The notes under the pieces were generated by a model. The model was not told the DNA's origin. It saw only the letters and a program-made list of their open reading frames with translations, and did no database searches. A DNA stretch of 64,000 nt from Naegleria lovaniensis (taxonomy: Eukaryota > Heterolobosea > Eutetramitea > Acrasida > Naegleriidae): contig NW_025407852.1 of assembly GCF_003324165.1 (NCBI RefSeq), forward strand, positions 27,650 through 91,649, read 5' to 3'. Below, in pieces: positions 10,889 through 20,900 of the stretch (positions are counted from its first letter, which is position 1; each line of letters starts with the position of its first letter). A program made the position numbers and the translations under genes.

Positions 10889-11055
10889 TTTTTTTCAGTT
10901 TGCATTGTAATATTACAATATTACATATTTTCTCAAACTATTGTAAATTTACAACAATTAACCGTTACAACCGTTACAACCGTTACATAATTCACCAACC
11001 CTATTTAACGTAGTTGACTAGTATTGTTTTGAAGAATCATCCATTAAAAAAAACA
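10889..11055. promoter_or_regulatory. Divergent promoter region of the Harbinger genes
   Basis: This AT-rich spacer lies between the transposase and Myb/SANT start codons. It contains ATATTAC repeats (about 10907-10926) and a tandem triplet of Myb-like sites described separately. Confidence 0.55.
10960..10986. promoter_or_regulatory. Three tandem AACCGTTAC boxes (candidate Myb sites)
   Basis: The 9-bp unit AACCGTTAC is repeated three times head to tail without gaps. AACCGTTA / AACNG is a classical Myb recognition core, and the neighbouring gene encodes a Myb/SANT-type domain. Autoregulation or transposase recruitment through these boxes is inferred. Confidence 0.55.
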
Positions 11056-12267
11056 ATGGCCAATACTCAACCCAAGAAGAAGCAAAAACCAACCAACACT
11101 CAACCTAACTCAAGTCAAGCATCAAGTAGCAATCAATCACAGGACCAATCCAGCACGGGAAAACGATGGACAGACTCTGAAGTCCTTGCTGCATTACAAC
11201 TTTACAAACAAGACAAGGATTGGGAAAAGGTTGCGAGAAAAATTAAGGAATTATTTGACAACAAAGAATGGAATTGGCATGTGCGTGGTGACAAGAGTTG
11301 TGCTGAAAAGTATCGCAGATTGAAGGAGGAATTGAAAAAGGAAATTATTGAATATAGATCAAAACTCTCAGAGAAATTTAATAATCACACTCTGAAAATT
11401 AATCAAGATGTCGAATTATGTATTGACGAGGTAGTTATTGGTAAAGGTACCATCTTGAGTGCAAATCCATCTAATAACGAAGATTTATTCCATTGCCACG
11501 GTAAAACATATCCATACAACCAATTTGCTAAAATTACAATCAAGTCCCACGATGCAAGTAAGAAAAATTTACTCTTACCATCATCAGTCGTGACATCTGA
11601 ATTTAAGACAGTTGGTGATTTGCAACAAGGTTCCATCATTGCTTTTCCTTTAACAAATTTATTGATTTTGAGAACTTTTGATTTATTTGAACCAAGTAAT
11701 CCCATTTTGAAAGAAGTGTGGGATATTGAACGTGATAATCAACAATTTTTATTGACCACCGGAGAACTTAATTCTAATCCAGAAGACAATGTAATTGATC
11801 TTGTTGAACGTGATATTCAAGACACCGATCGTAGAAGAAATGCTATCCAAGAAAGAACAGATATTCAGCGCATGCATACCATTCAACATATGACATTCTA
11901 TAGAAACAGTGAGAAGTGGGCCGAAGTATTGGATAAATTAACGGAGACATTCGAACTGGCCAACACTCTTATGAAGTCACATCAGGGCAAAGATAAGGTT
12001 GTTGTGTTGTCTTATAATGGAAAAAGAAAGAAGGTAGTTGTTTCTGACATCAAAGTATTGATTTACTTGTCTGGTGATTTTCTTTCATTCCTTCAGGAAA
12101 GAGTAACTTTAGGGGTGTGTACTTTTACTGATTTATTGAACAGAATAGTTCTTACAACCTCCGAAGGATTTATTGTCAATGACACGTATTCATTTGAAGC
12201 TCTTTCTTCAACAGAAACCACTGAACTCTCCATCAGTGTCATTGATAGAATGCACGATGATGAATAA
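11056..12267 (+). CDS. Myb/SANT-like DNA-binding protein of the Harbinger element
   Basis: The ATG at 11056 sits in an A-rich context; 403 residues. After a Gln/Ser/Asn-rich leader, residues about 36-100 form a Myb/SANT-like trihelix domain (KRWTDSEVLAALQLYKQ...WEKVARKI...GDKSCAEKYRRLKEEL), with Trp residues at helix positions. The remaining ~300 residues are mixed alpha/beta without a recognised domain. In Harbinger systems the second protein binds subterminal DNA and carries the transposase to the nucleus and to the ends; this gene is the natural candidate. The frame is intact. Confidence 0.82.
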   Translation: MANTQPKKKQKPTNTQPNSSQASSSNQSQDQSSTGKRWTDSEVLAALQLYKQDKDWEKVARKIKELFDNKEWNWHVRGDKSCAEKYRRLKEELKKEIIEYRSKLSEKFNNHTLKINQDVELCIDEVVIGKGTILSANPSNNEDLFHCHGKTYPYNQFAKITIKSHDASKKNLLLPSSVVTSEFKTVGDLQQGSIIAFPLTNLLILRTFDLFEPSNPILKEVWDIERDNQQFLLTTGELNSNPEDNVIDLVERDIQDTDRRRNAIQERTDIQRMHTIQHMTFYRNSEKWAEVLDKLTETFELANTLMKSHQGKDKVVVLSYNGKRKKVVVSDIKVLIYLSGDFLSFLQERVTLGVCTFTDLLNRIVLTTSEGFIVNDTYSFEALSSTETTELSISVIDRMHDDE

Positions 12268-12380
12268 TAAATTTATTGATATTTCTTTATTCAAAAATTT
12301 TTTGAGTGTGAAATGGGTGGGTGGGTGTGAGGTACGGCGTTTAATCTCAACTCACCCAACCTGTGTGGGTGTGAGATTAA
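12268..12380. repeat. Harbinger right terminus with TTAA target site copy
   Basis: The Myb gene stops at 12267. The remaining terminus contains GGGTGGGTGGGTGTGAGG, then TACGGCGTTTAATCTCAACT, the inner CTCACCCAACC and the terminal repeat GTGTGGGTGTGAGA ending at 12376, followed by TTAA 12377-12380. The GTGTGAGG(T)ACGGCGTTTAA module is a direct repeat of the one at the left end, although the outer termini are inverted. Confidence 0.75.
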
Positions 12381-14761
12381 AAATCCCCACTGCATTCTCC
12401 AATTGCTTTTCATTTCAAAATTTCACACCCTCGCCATTGGAAACCAATTCTGTTTTAGAAAATCTCATGATTGTTGGCTCCACCACATCGACACGTTTTG
12501 AACATTTATTACAATTGACAAGCACTGCTTTCCAAATACATGTGAAACGAAACTTATTGAACGATCCATCTCAAAACCATGAAACATCTTCAGAACCATT
12601 ACAAATTCCAAATCAAGGTGGACGTATTTCAACTCCTTTCGAATTAAGAAATTTGAATTCGAATAACGTTTCCGCAGCGGTTATGAGTTTTGGAAATTTG
12701 GAAAAGGTGAAAAATTTATATTCTTGGAATCGAGATGTAACGACACAATTGATCAATTCCACTCAATTCGAGAATTTGCAACAAGTTGTGGATGCGCTCT
12801 CTAATTCAAGTACCGTTCAACGTGTGAATTTGGTGATACCTTTCGAACTTAAATATTTGCAAAATAGGGCCATTCTTCCGGTTCGTGAATTGACAAATCC
12901 TGTAACCATGGAAATTAGAATTCCAAAACAAGCTCATGAGTTAATGACCCAAATTATAGAGTCTTCTTCAAATTATAGAATAGTCTGCATGTATTGGAAT
13001 GAAACCAAGTTGAGTTGGGAAAGTAATGGCTGTTTGACTGAATTGCTCAACACCAGTACTGTCACATGTCAATGCAATCACACCACCACTTTTACAGCCT
13101 TCGTTGAGGTTAACAATCTTCTCAATCAAGTCGACCTAGCCATCACTATTGCCCAAATCATTGTATCTTCTCTATTAATTATCGTAATTTCAGCATTCCT
13201 CCTCCTTTTCATCCTGACAAGTCAAAAGAATCCAATGAAAAGCCGATGGATTCTTCCATTCTTTGCATTGGCTTCTCTGATTGTAGAATTGATATTTTCC
13301 TTTATTGTACCTAATGCTATTTCTCTATCAGGATCAGATCGATCTGTCCTTTCCGCTGGTAACATTGTCAAGCAAGTATCTGCCATGATTTCCGTTACCT
13401 TTTTTGCTCTCGCTTTACTCAATTACGTTGTCTTGGTTGTTAGATATTTACTTTTCAGATACATGTATGAAATTATGGAACTATTTGCAAAACTTGTCCA
13501 TGACAAGGAGGTCATTATGAATCGAAATGTATCGTCATCGAACATGAATTTTGATCCATCTCAAGATTTTGAAAATAATCAACCAAAATGGTTTTGGCTG
13601 TTGAAACGAATGGCCAGTAAGGGAGTTCAAATTATGGTGAATATTGTCTTGGCCATTATAATTATTGGATACTTTGTAATTTTCATTAGTTTGGTTGGAA
13701 CGAGCTCGATTGCAAGTACGAGCTATACAAAAGTTATGGCCGGATCTCTGTTGGGATATGTCCTTGTCATTTCATTGATTGTGATCATAGTGTTTGTTTT
13801 GGACGCTGTTTTTGAAAGTCGTTTCACACAAATGACAGATGAAACCAAACTCACTCTTTCAAAGAAGAATTCTGAGATGGATTTTAAAACACAAGAATCA
13901 CAGAAGCAACTCATTGAGTCCTTCCTCAATGGAATTAAGAATTATTTTACAACAAATGACGCATTATCGTTTCGAGCGGAATTTATTTACTACATGACAG
14001 GAGTTGCTTGTTTTGTTATTTCTTATTCATTGGGTTTATGGTTTATTGATCAACCTACGAGAAATGGTCGAGCGGAGCAGGGAGTGCAGTTGGCATTCGA
14101 CGTCTTGTCAGTATTATTTTTCATTGCTGCCTTTGGAGGACACGTGTCGATAGTGACCGCTGTCAATTATATGAAATCCAAGAGAATGAAAGGTTATAGA
14201 AACGTTGAAACGAGTGTTGATTCAGAAGACGACATGAGTGAAGAATTGAGAGAAATATTAACACAACCCTCTCTGTGCAAAATTTTCGAACAGTATGCAA
14301 AATTGGAATTCTCATTAGAAAATATTATTTTCTGGAAGAAACTGGATCGAATGAAACAGTTGCTGAATCAAAGCATTAACAACCAACATGATTCTACAAA
14401 TTCGAAAACAATTTCATCATGGGAATTACTCGAAAAGGAATTTTCACAATGGAAAGTCGATCACATGGATGCCAACGCTTCAATGGAAATTAACTTTCCT
14501 TCCCATATCAAACACAAATTTAATGCCATCCATACTCAATTACAAAAACAAGAACCCTCCGCTCTTCCCTCACAACAACTCATTCAAGAATTATTCCAAG
14601 ACATGCATTCCGATCTCATCTTGAATTTGAGTGATACCTTTTCAAGATTCATGTTCACTGAGAGTTATGAGAAAATAATGACCTTTATGCAACTCAAGAA
14701 GGAAATGAATGCATCTTTTGATGACACACAACAAAACAACAGCAGCAAGAGCATTTTGTAA
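12381..14761 (+). pseudogene. 3' part of the NHL receptor: GAIN/GPS, seven-helix and RGS domains
   Basis: This continues the gene broken at 5960. It begins LKIPTAFSN, which joins TEDF of the left half if one T is added. The frame is unbroken. A GAIN-like region ends in a GPS motif near 12985-13095 (CMYWNETKLSWESNGC, then CQCNHTTTFTAF), the site where adhesion GPCRs self-cleave. Seven hydrophobic helices follow between about 13125 and 14180. The tail contains an RGS domain (ILTQPSLCKIFEQYAKLEFS...NIIFWKKLDRM). The combination of GPCR and RGS on one chain is known from plants and protists. The frame is also open leftward into the transposon, to ATG 12257/12260, so an N-terminally truncated receptor could still be made. 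Classed as a pseudogene because of the insertion. Confidence 0.8.
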
Positions 14762-15151
14762 ATCATGATGGGTTGTTGAAACAAGTAAATATGTGCTATT
14801 CTTGATATTACAAAGAATGCGAGTTAGTTTTGATTTAGTTTGAAATTCCAAAAGGCTTGCACTACGTTGTTGAACAAGTAAAGCCTTGATAGGTTTGATG
14901 TTCCACAAGGCTCGCACTTTTGTGTTTTGTTAAACAAAAAAAACGCAAGATAGCCATCACCCAGAAATTAATAGTTGTACATCGGCACTTCATCAAATCA
15001 TTGAGTTTTTAATGGATGATTCCCTATATTCCCTCATCATCAAATACATATTGAGTTTAAATCAATTCTACAACACAATTTTTGTTCCGATATTCTTCAA
15101 ATTTGGAAATTACTGGCTTTGTAGTACCATACTTCAGTATCATATCATCCG
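14762..15151. other. Intergenic, 390 bp, with an imperfect tandem repeat
   Basis: Two imperfect copies of a ~55-bp unit (TTCCAAAAGGCTTGCACT at about 14846 and TTCCACAAGGCTCGCACT at about 14901) lie downstream of the receptor stop. The second half is the presumptive promoter of the PIWI gene. No gene is seen. Confidence 0.5.
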
Positions 15152-17762
15152 ATGAGCAAGAGATATTACCAAAGTAGTGGCAGTAGTGGTCATGGAAGGG
15201 GAGGATACTCTCAAGATCATCATCATCACTACAGACGAGAAGAAGGCTCTTATGGCAGCGAGCGATTTGGTTCGGGAACTGAAAGCCTTCAAATTAAACG
15301 GTACAAGGACACTCATCGTCCGCAAGCAAGTTCTTCATCAGGCTCCGTATTGAGAACCAACTTTTATCCCATCAGAATGCTACCCAATCGTCAATTTTAC
15401 ATTTACAGTGTTTCCATTGCAATTCAAGCAACCAGAGACTCGTTACCTTCAGACATCTATAGTTGGGCAGATTCCATGTTGAAAAACGTGTATTTTAAGA
15501 ACAAGCTGTTTTACATCTTGAGACGACAAGGCTTACTGAATTTGGACAGTCCAAGTCAACAAGAAAACATTAAGGGTTTACCATTCTTTGATGGATCCAT
15601 TTTGGTGTCAATCTTTGAGTTGGAACAATTTAAAGAAGTGCAAATACCTGGAAGCTTGACACCTCGTTCGCAGCAGCCAACACCTGTTAAGGTATTTGAC
15701 ATTACGTACAGGAGAATGGAGCATATTATTCCGTTTCGAATTACGATCACCAAACTCACGAGCGTTGGACTTAATCAAAAGATTCAAGACGTTAAATTAG
15801 ATCAAGCCGTTTCATTTTGTTTAGAAACTCTGTTCGTCAATCACTTGGACATGGTCTTGTTAGGAAAGGGTAAGTTTTTACGATGGGTATTAGATACATC
15901 TCTTTACTGACGTGCCAATCCACCATCACCATCTGAATGTGTCTTGTGTTCGTTTTGAACTCTTTATAATCTCAGCCATGTGTGAAAAGACAGGTAGAAT
16001 TGAAAACAATTTCAACATTAGGAAAGGAGTTATCCCATCACTCATATTTATCACCTCTGGCCTTCATTTAAACTTAACATTCAAACAAAAGATTACAGCA
16101 TCCTCACCCATTATCCACAACATTGAACATTATGAAAATACTGGAACATCAAAGGAAAGAATCAGTAACACGTTCCGTGGCTGCAGTGTGGTGTACAATA
16201 ACAAATCTTATGTTATTAAGGAGATTGATTTTTCACAAAATCCATTGAGTACCTTTAAAAAGGATGGACACGATATCACATTCAGAGATTACTATAAGGA
16301 CAGATATGGTGTCGAGATTAAAAACTTGAAGCAACCGCTCATTTCGACCACTATCAAGATGAGAAACCAAAAAAAGCAAAAGATTTATCTAATTCCAGAG
16401 TTATGTTATCTCTCTGGAGTGACCAAGCAAGAATTGAGAAAAATACCAAAAGTAACTGTGCAACAAAAAGAAATATTTGTAAGGGACATTGTTCAGAAAG
16501 CCAACTCAAACAAAGCTAAAGAATATTGTGACTCTGTTGGACTGGCCATTGATCAAAATCCAATTCAATTGAATTTAGAGACGTTGAACGAATGTAGAAT
16601 TGTCTCCCCCGAAGTTGTACAAAAAAGAGACAAATGGACCATCTCCACCAAGAATTTGAACGACTATTTTTATCAAATGCATGACACTTGGCTCGTTATA
16701 GGCGAGTCTCGAGATGTTGACGAATTACTTCGTGTCAGCGAAAGGCATCAATTACCTAGGCCAATTGAAATATTAATTCGGTCAAGCTCTGGTCACAAAG
16801 ACGAATACATGAACGAGTTGGAAAAAATTGCAGACTGGACGAGAATCAAATTCGTTTTTGTTTTGTTAAAGGATCCAAACAAAATTCGCTATGCAAATAT
16901 CAAAAGATATTTAAGCACAGAAATAGGAGTTCCTTCGCAGTGCATTGTTTGCAATTCGCACGATTGGACCAAACGATTACCAAATAGCTTATTTCAGATT
17001 GCTGCAAAGGCTGGATGTATCATCTGGACAGTGGAGAAGAACGAGGACGAAGTATTCCTATCTATTTGCGGTGTTGAACTCCAACGACGAGGAAGGATGG
17101 CTAAAGGAGCAATAACAATAAGTCTCAATTCCACATATACTCTCTATCATACAGTTACGTTCAAAAATGTTGACATTGATGTTGCCAAGCTCGAAATCAT
17201 CAAAGGCATCGAGGAAGGTCTGGAACGTTTCATAGCAAGAAATCTAGACCTTCCTCCGGCCCTGATTATTTATTATTCAGGACAAGACTTTTTAGACATT
17301 TCAGAATCCATTAATGATTTAGCAGAACGTTTGCAATCCAAACAGCGTGAACAGTATCAGACCGACCAGTTTGAAAACATGTTTAGTGTGTGCCTTATTA
17401 GCGTCAATAAGGACACTAACGCAAGATTTAACACTGGTAACTATGACAATACACCAGTGGGTACATGCGTCAAGACACTCTCCAGAATGTTCACACAAGA
17501 GTTTTATTTGACCTCTTGTTTTATTTCCAGCAATATTGGATATAGCAGACCCGTACGATATCAAATTTTGAGCAACACTACAAAATTTGACGTGGATCAA
17601 TTGACAAATATCACGTTCAAGCAAACACATCTTTATTTCAATTGGAATGGAACAGTTCGATTACCTGCGGCTTGTCTTTATGCAAAGAAGGCCACAGAGG
17701 CAGTGGACACAACCAACGAGAAAGCACATCCTAACCTACAAAACTCACTTCACTTTCTATAA
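15152..17762 (+). CDS. PIWI-clade Argonaute, slicer residues degenerate
   Basis: Exons are 15152-15869 and 15976-17762; the 106-nt intron has GTAAGT and TCTCAG and the phases match. 834 residues. The N-terminus has an RG-rich stretch (GHGRGGYSQ). The PAZ domain (about 290-400) carries the PIWI-type signature SQNPLSTFKK then NLKQPLI, followed by YLIPELCYLSGV. The MID domain keeps the guide-5'-phosphate pocket features (IRYANIKRYL, PSQCIV, AAKAG). In the PIWI domain the first Asp is replaced by Cys604 (LSICGVE), the second by Ser674 (IIYYSGQ) and the catalytic His by Lys810 (YAKKA); only Glu646 remains. It should bind small RNA but not cut. The ZNFX1-type helicase gene follows 187 bp downstream on the same strand. 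Confidence 0.92.
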
Positions 17763-17949
17763 TGTGTTGGCCAATGAGTTATTCCAGTTCATTTACACTC
17801 TTGTCTCACATAAGCTTGTAAAGGGCAAACTCCATTCTTGTGCGATTTTGCTCATATAACTGCGCCGGTCAGACTTGAGAATTCCCAACCTGTAAGAGGT
17901 TGCACCAGCCATCGGCAAGATGCAAAGATGAAAAGCAGAGACACAAAAA

Positions 17950-20900
17950 ATGTTAAATCAGTCGTCTCACAGCACGCAACAAGCGAGCAGCTCCTCTGCA
18001 AACCAACCAAGCAGACCCAGAGTCTACGCTGCAACATCAACAGCACAGGAAAATGCACCAACAAGACAAAATCGTGCACCAGCACTACTTGCTTCATCTA
18101 GTACTTCATCACAAGCTGACGCATTATTGATAACAGGAAAATCTGCTTCAGTCTCAGAGCATGAGAATAAGAGATTTTCACAAGTAATTTTGATGTGCAG
18201 CAAATGTCGCTCAAATTTGGCTGTAAATTCAACTCAACGTGGCATGTTCAAGGTATTCAAAGAAGGTCAAAGTAAACATCTTGTTCTCTTTGATCAAAGT
18301 GTTATCGGAAAGACAATCATTGAGAAGGAAATGACCAATAGCCAACAGAAAGACAAAACATTCGAAAAGACACATTTATTGTTTTGTAGTTCTTGTCAAG
18401 AAAAGATTGGATGTAGACTGTCAGGATGTTTTCCGAATACCGATCTTCCAAAAAGAATGTTTGATGGAGAAAGCTGTCAAGTAACATGTACAGAGAAGGA
18501 TACCCAAGAGCAAGTTGTAATGAATGTGAAAGAGTGGCGAAAATTGAGATATTCATTGAAAGATTTTAGTTTGTATCCTCCACCACAAGCCAATTTTTCT
18601 TCAACAAGATATGATCCAACTAAAGCTGTAAAGGAATCGACAAGTGGAAGGAAAGCAGATGAAAGGGGAATGAATGAAAGTTACCAATTTGTAAGAATGA
18701 ATGACAACAACGTTCAACAATCAAAAAGCTTCCAACCATCACAGAATACTCGAACAAGAGCCCAACATCTTCAACCAAAAGAAGTTAATAGAACAAATCC
18801 AATGAAAAGCTATGACGTTGTTGATATTTTTGACGAACCTGCAGGTAGAAGTGATCCATCAACATTATCTAGCTCAAGCTTTACTCGCAAATCATTTCAA
18901 GTACAGTATCCAACACCTCAAATAGAAAAACTACCTACAAAGGAAAAAAAGGTTTACACTATCCAAACGGTTAGAGACCTGCATCGGTATATTGATTGTT
19001 CTCTCTTAAAAGAAGGAAACGAACAGTATTTCATCAAGAACCTCTTTCAAGACCTGTTCAAATCCATTTTTGGTACAGAGGGAGTATTACAACAATATTC
19101 TATCGACTTTAAGCTCATTGAAAAACTTCTCATGGTATTTTCACACAGAGAAATTGAAGTAACAACAAACAAGACCCAAGTTACTACCATGTTCTCACTC
19201 CTCATGAACTCCTCTTTCTGGAGAAGAGATGTTAAAAAGTACATTATGAACGATGTTGTTGATGATGAGCAAATAGAAACAATAATTACAATATTTCAGA
19301 GATGTTTGGATTTTTGCCCATTGGAAGCCGAGAGGGTTTACATTGAAGAATTGGAAAAGATTTATATTGAAAAGTTTTTAAGTCAAACTTTTAAGGAATC
19401 TATTGAGAATTTAAAGTCAAAGAAGAAACACGTTTTGAAATCCAATAATTCCATCGCGGATGAACCCGAAGAAGATGATCTAGAAGGAATAGACATCGAT
19501 ATTGGTATTTTCCCAACTTGGAATGAATTGACATCGAACAACAAATTTACAATCAAGAACATTGTTGATAGAAGTTATCCTTCGCTGAAGCACTATCTTT
19601 ATACTCAAATCATGTTATTGAGAGAAGATTTTATACATCCTCTTAAAGAAGGCATTAGATCCTTCCTTTCTAACGAGCTCAATCATAGAATAATCTCGGT
19701 GTTCACAGATGTACAATTTCGGTCAGTTATTTCCTTAGACAATGAACGTGAATTGGTGCACTCTCTTTCTTTCAATTATCCATGGAAGAAAGTAAATTGG
19801 GAATGTAGCAAAAAACTTGCCTTTGGTTCTCTGCTTTGCTTATTCCCTCAAGAAGGTTTCGGTAAGAACGCAACACTTGTGAAGAGCGAACCAATTTTCG
19901 TCACTGTTGTTGGAAGACAACATTTGCGAACTGGACAGATTTATGTTACTGTATGCAGAGAGGAAGACTATGCGAGGCTTTCTTTTACAGGAATGTATAT
20001 CATGTTCGAATCTCCTGTATACTTTGCAAGTGTTAGACCTGTCATTGATGCTTTAAAGATGATTCGCTCAGAAAACTTGTTAAGTCACTCAAAGTTTTCC
20101 TTCTACGACGAATTTATCAAAGTGAAAACTCAAAAACCTCCACAATATGTGGAAAAAGTCAGTGTTATGAGCTTGGATGTCATTTCAGGAAAATCAAGAA
20201 AAAGTGTCCAAAGTAACGTATCGGTTGGTCAAAATATTGATATCATGAGTGACTGGATTGATGACAATGACACCTTCCTTGATTCAAGTCAAAATAGTGC
20301 AATTAAGCATGTCATGAGAAATAGAGTTGCCATTGTAATTGGTCCACCGGGTACAGGAAAGACATTTACAGGTATAGAGGTTGCAAAGTTGATGAAAAGT
20401 CATCCATATATGAAAGAGAGACAATTGGTTTGTATTACCTACACAAATCATGCGTTGGATCAGTTTTTGGAAGGTCTCCTTGATTATTTCCCGGATTTAG
20501 TTCGTGTTGGCTCGAGAAGTAAAAGTCAAAATGAGAAATTATTGGCTAGAAATATTTCCAACTTGAGATATTTGCCGAAATACTTATTGTTACAAAAGAA
20601 GCACTGTGAGGCTGAACTGAATATATTAACAAAAGAAATAGGTTCGATCGAACAATCAATTAAGAATCCAGATGAAAGTCTTTACCATATCATTTGCAAA
20701 TCAATGGTTTTTAAGAAGGCACTTATAAAGTTTCCAACCCACCTGTATACTAAACGTAACCCAGCACCACACAGTTTTCTGGACATGTTTAATTGTTGGT
20801 TGAATGGAGATGATTTGAGAAGAATGGAATATCTCAGAAGGAACAACTTTATTAATCATCTTGGGAACTCATTTAGTGCCCTAAGAGATCAGAACAATGA

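Larger units (their letters stand above)
5961..12376. mobile_element. PIF/Harbinger DNA transposon inserted in the receptor gene (carries a nested element)
   Basis: The ends are inverted: the left reads TCTCAGACCCACACACCC and the right, reverse-complemented, reads TCTCACACCCACACAGG. TTAA is present at both edges (5957-5960 and 12377-12380); because the site is a palindrome, a 3-bp TTA or TAA duplication, usual for Harbinger, fits equally. The empty site would have been GGATTTTTAAAAATCC, a perfect 16-bp palindrome. Inside, after subtracting the nested 3.5-kb element, lie a minus-strand DDE transposase (9632-10888) and a plus-strand Myb/SANT protein (11056-12267) in divergent orientation. This is the canonical two-gene set of autonomous Harbinger elements. 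Both genes are unbroken, so the copy may be recent; the nested insertion lies outside both genes. Confidence 0.88.

Noticed and set aside
5957-12380. piggyBac element (because of TTAA at both edges)
   Set aside because: The encoded transposase has the Harbinger DDE pattern and a Myb/SANT partner. The TTAA arises from the palindromic target and is compatible with a 3-bp TTA or TAA duplication.
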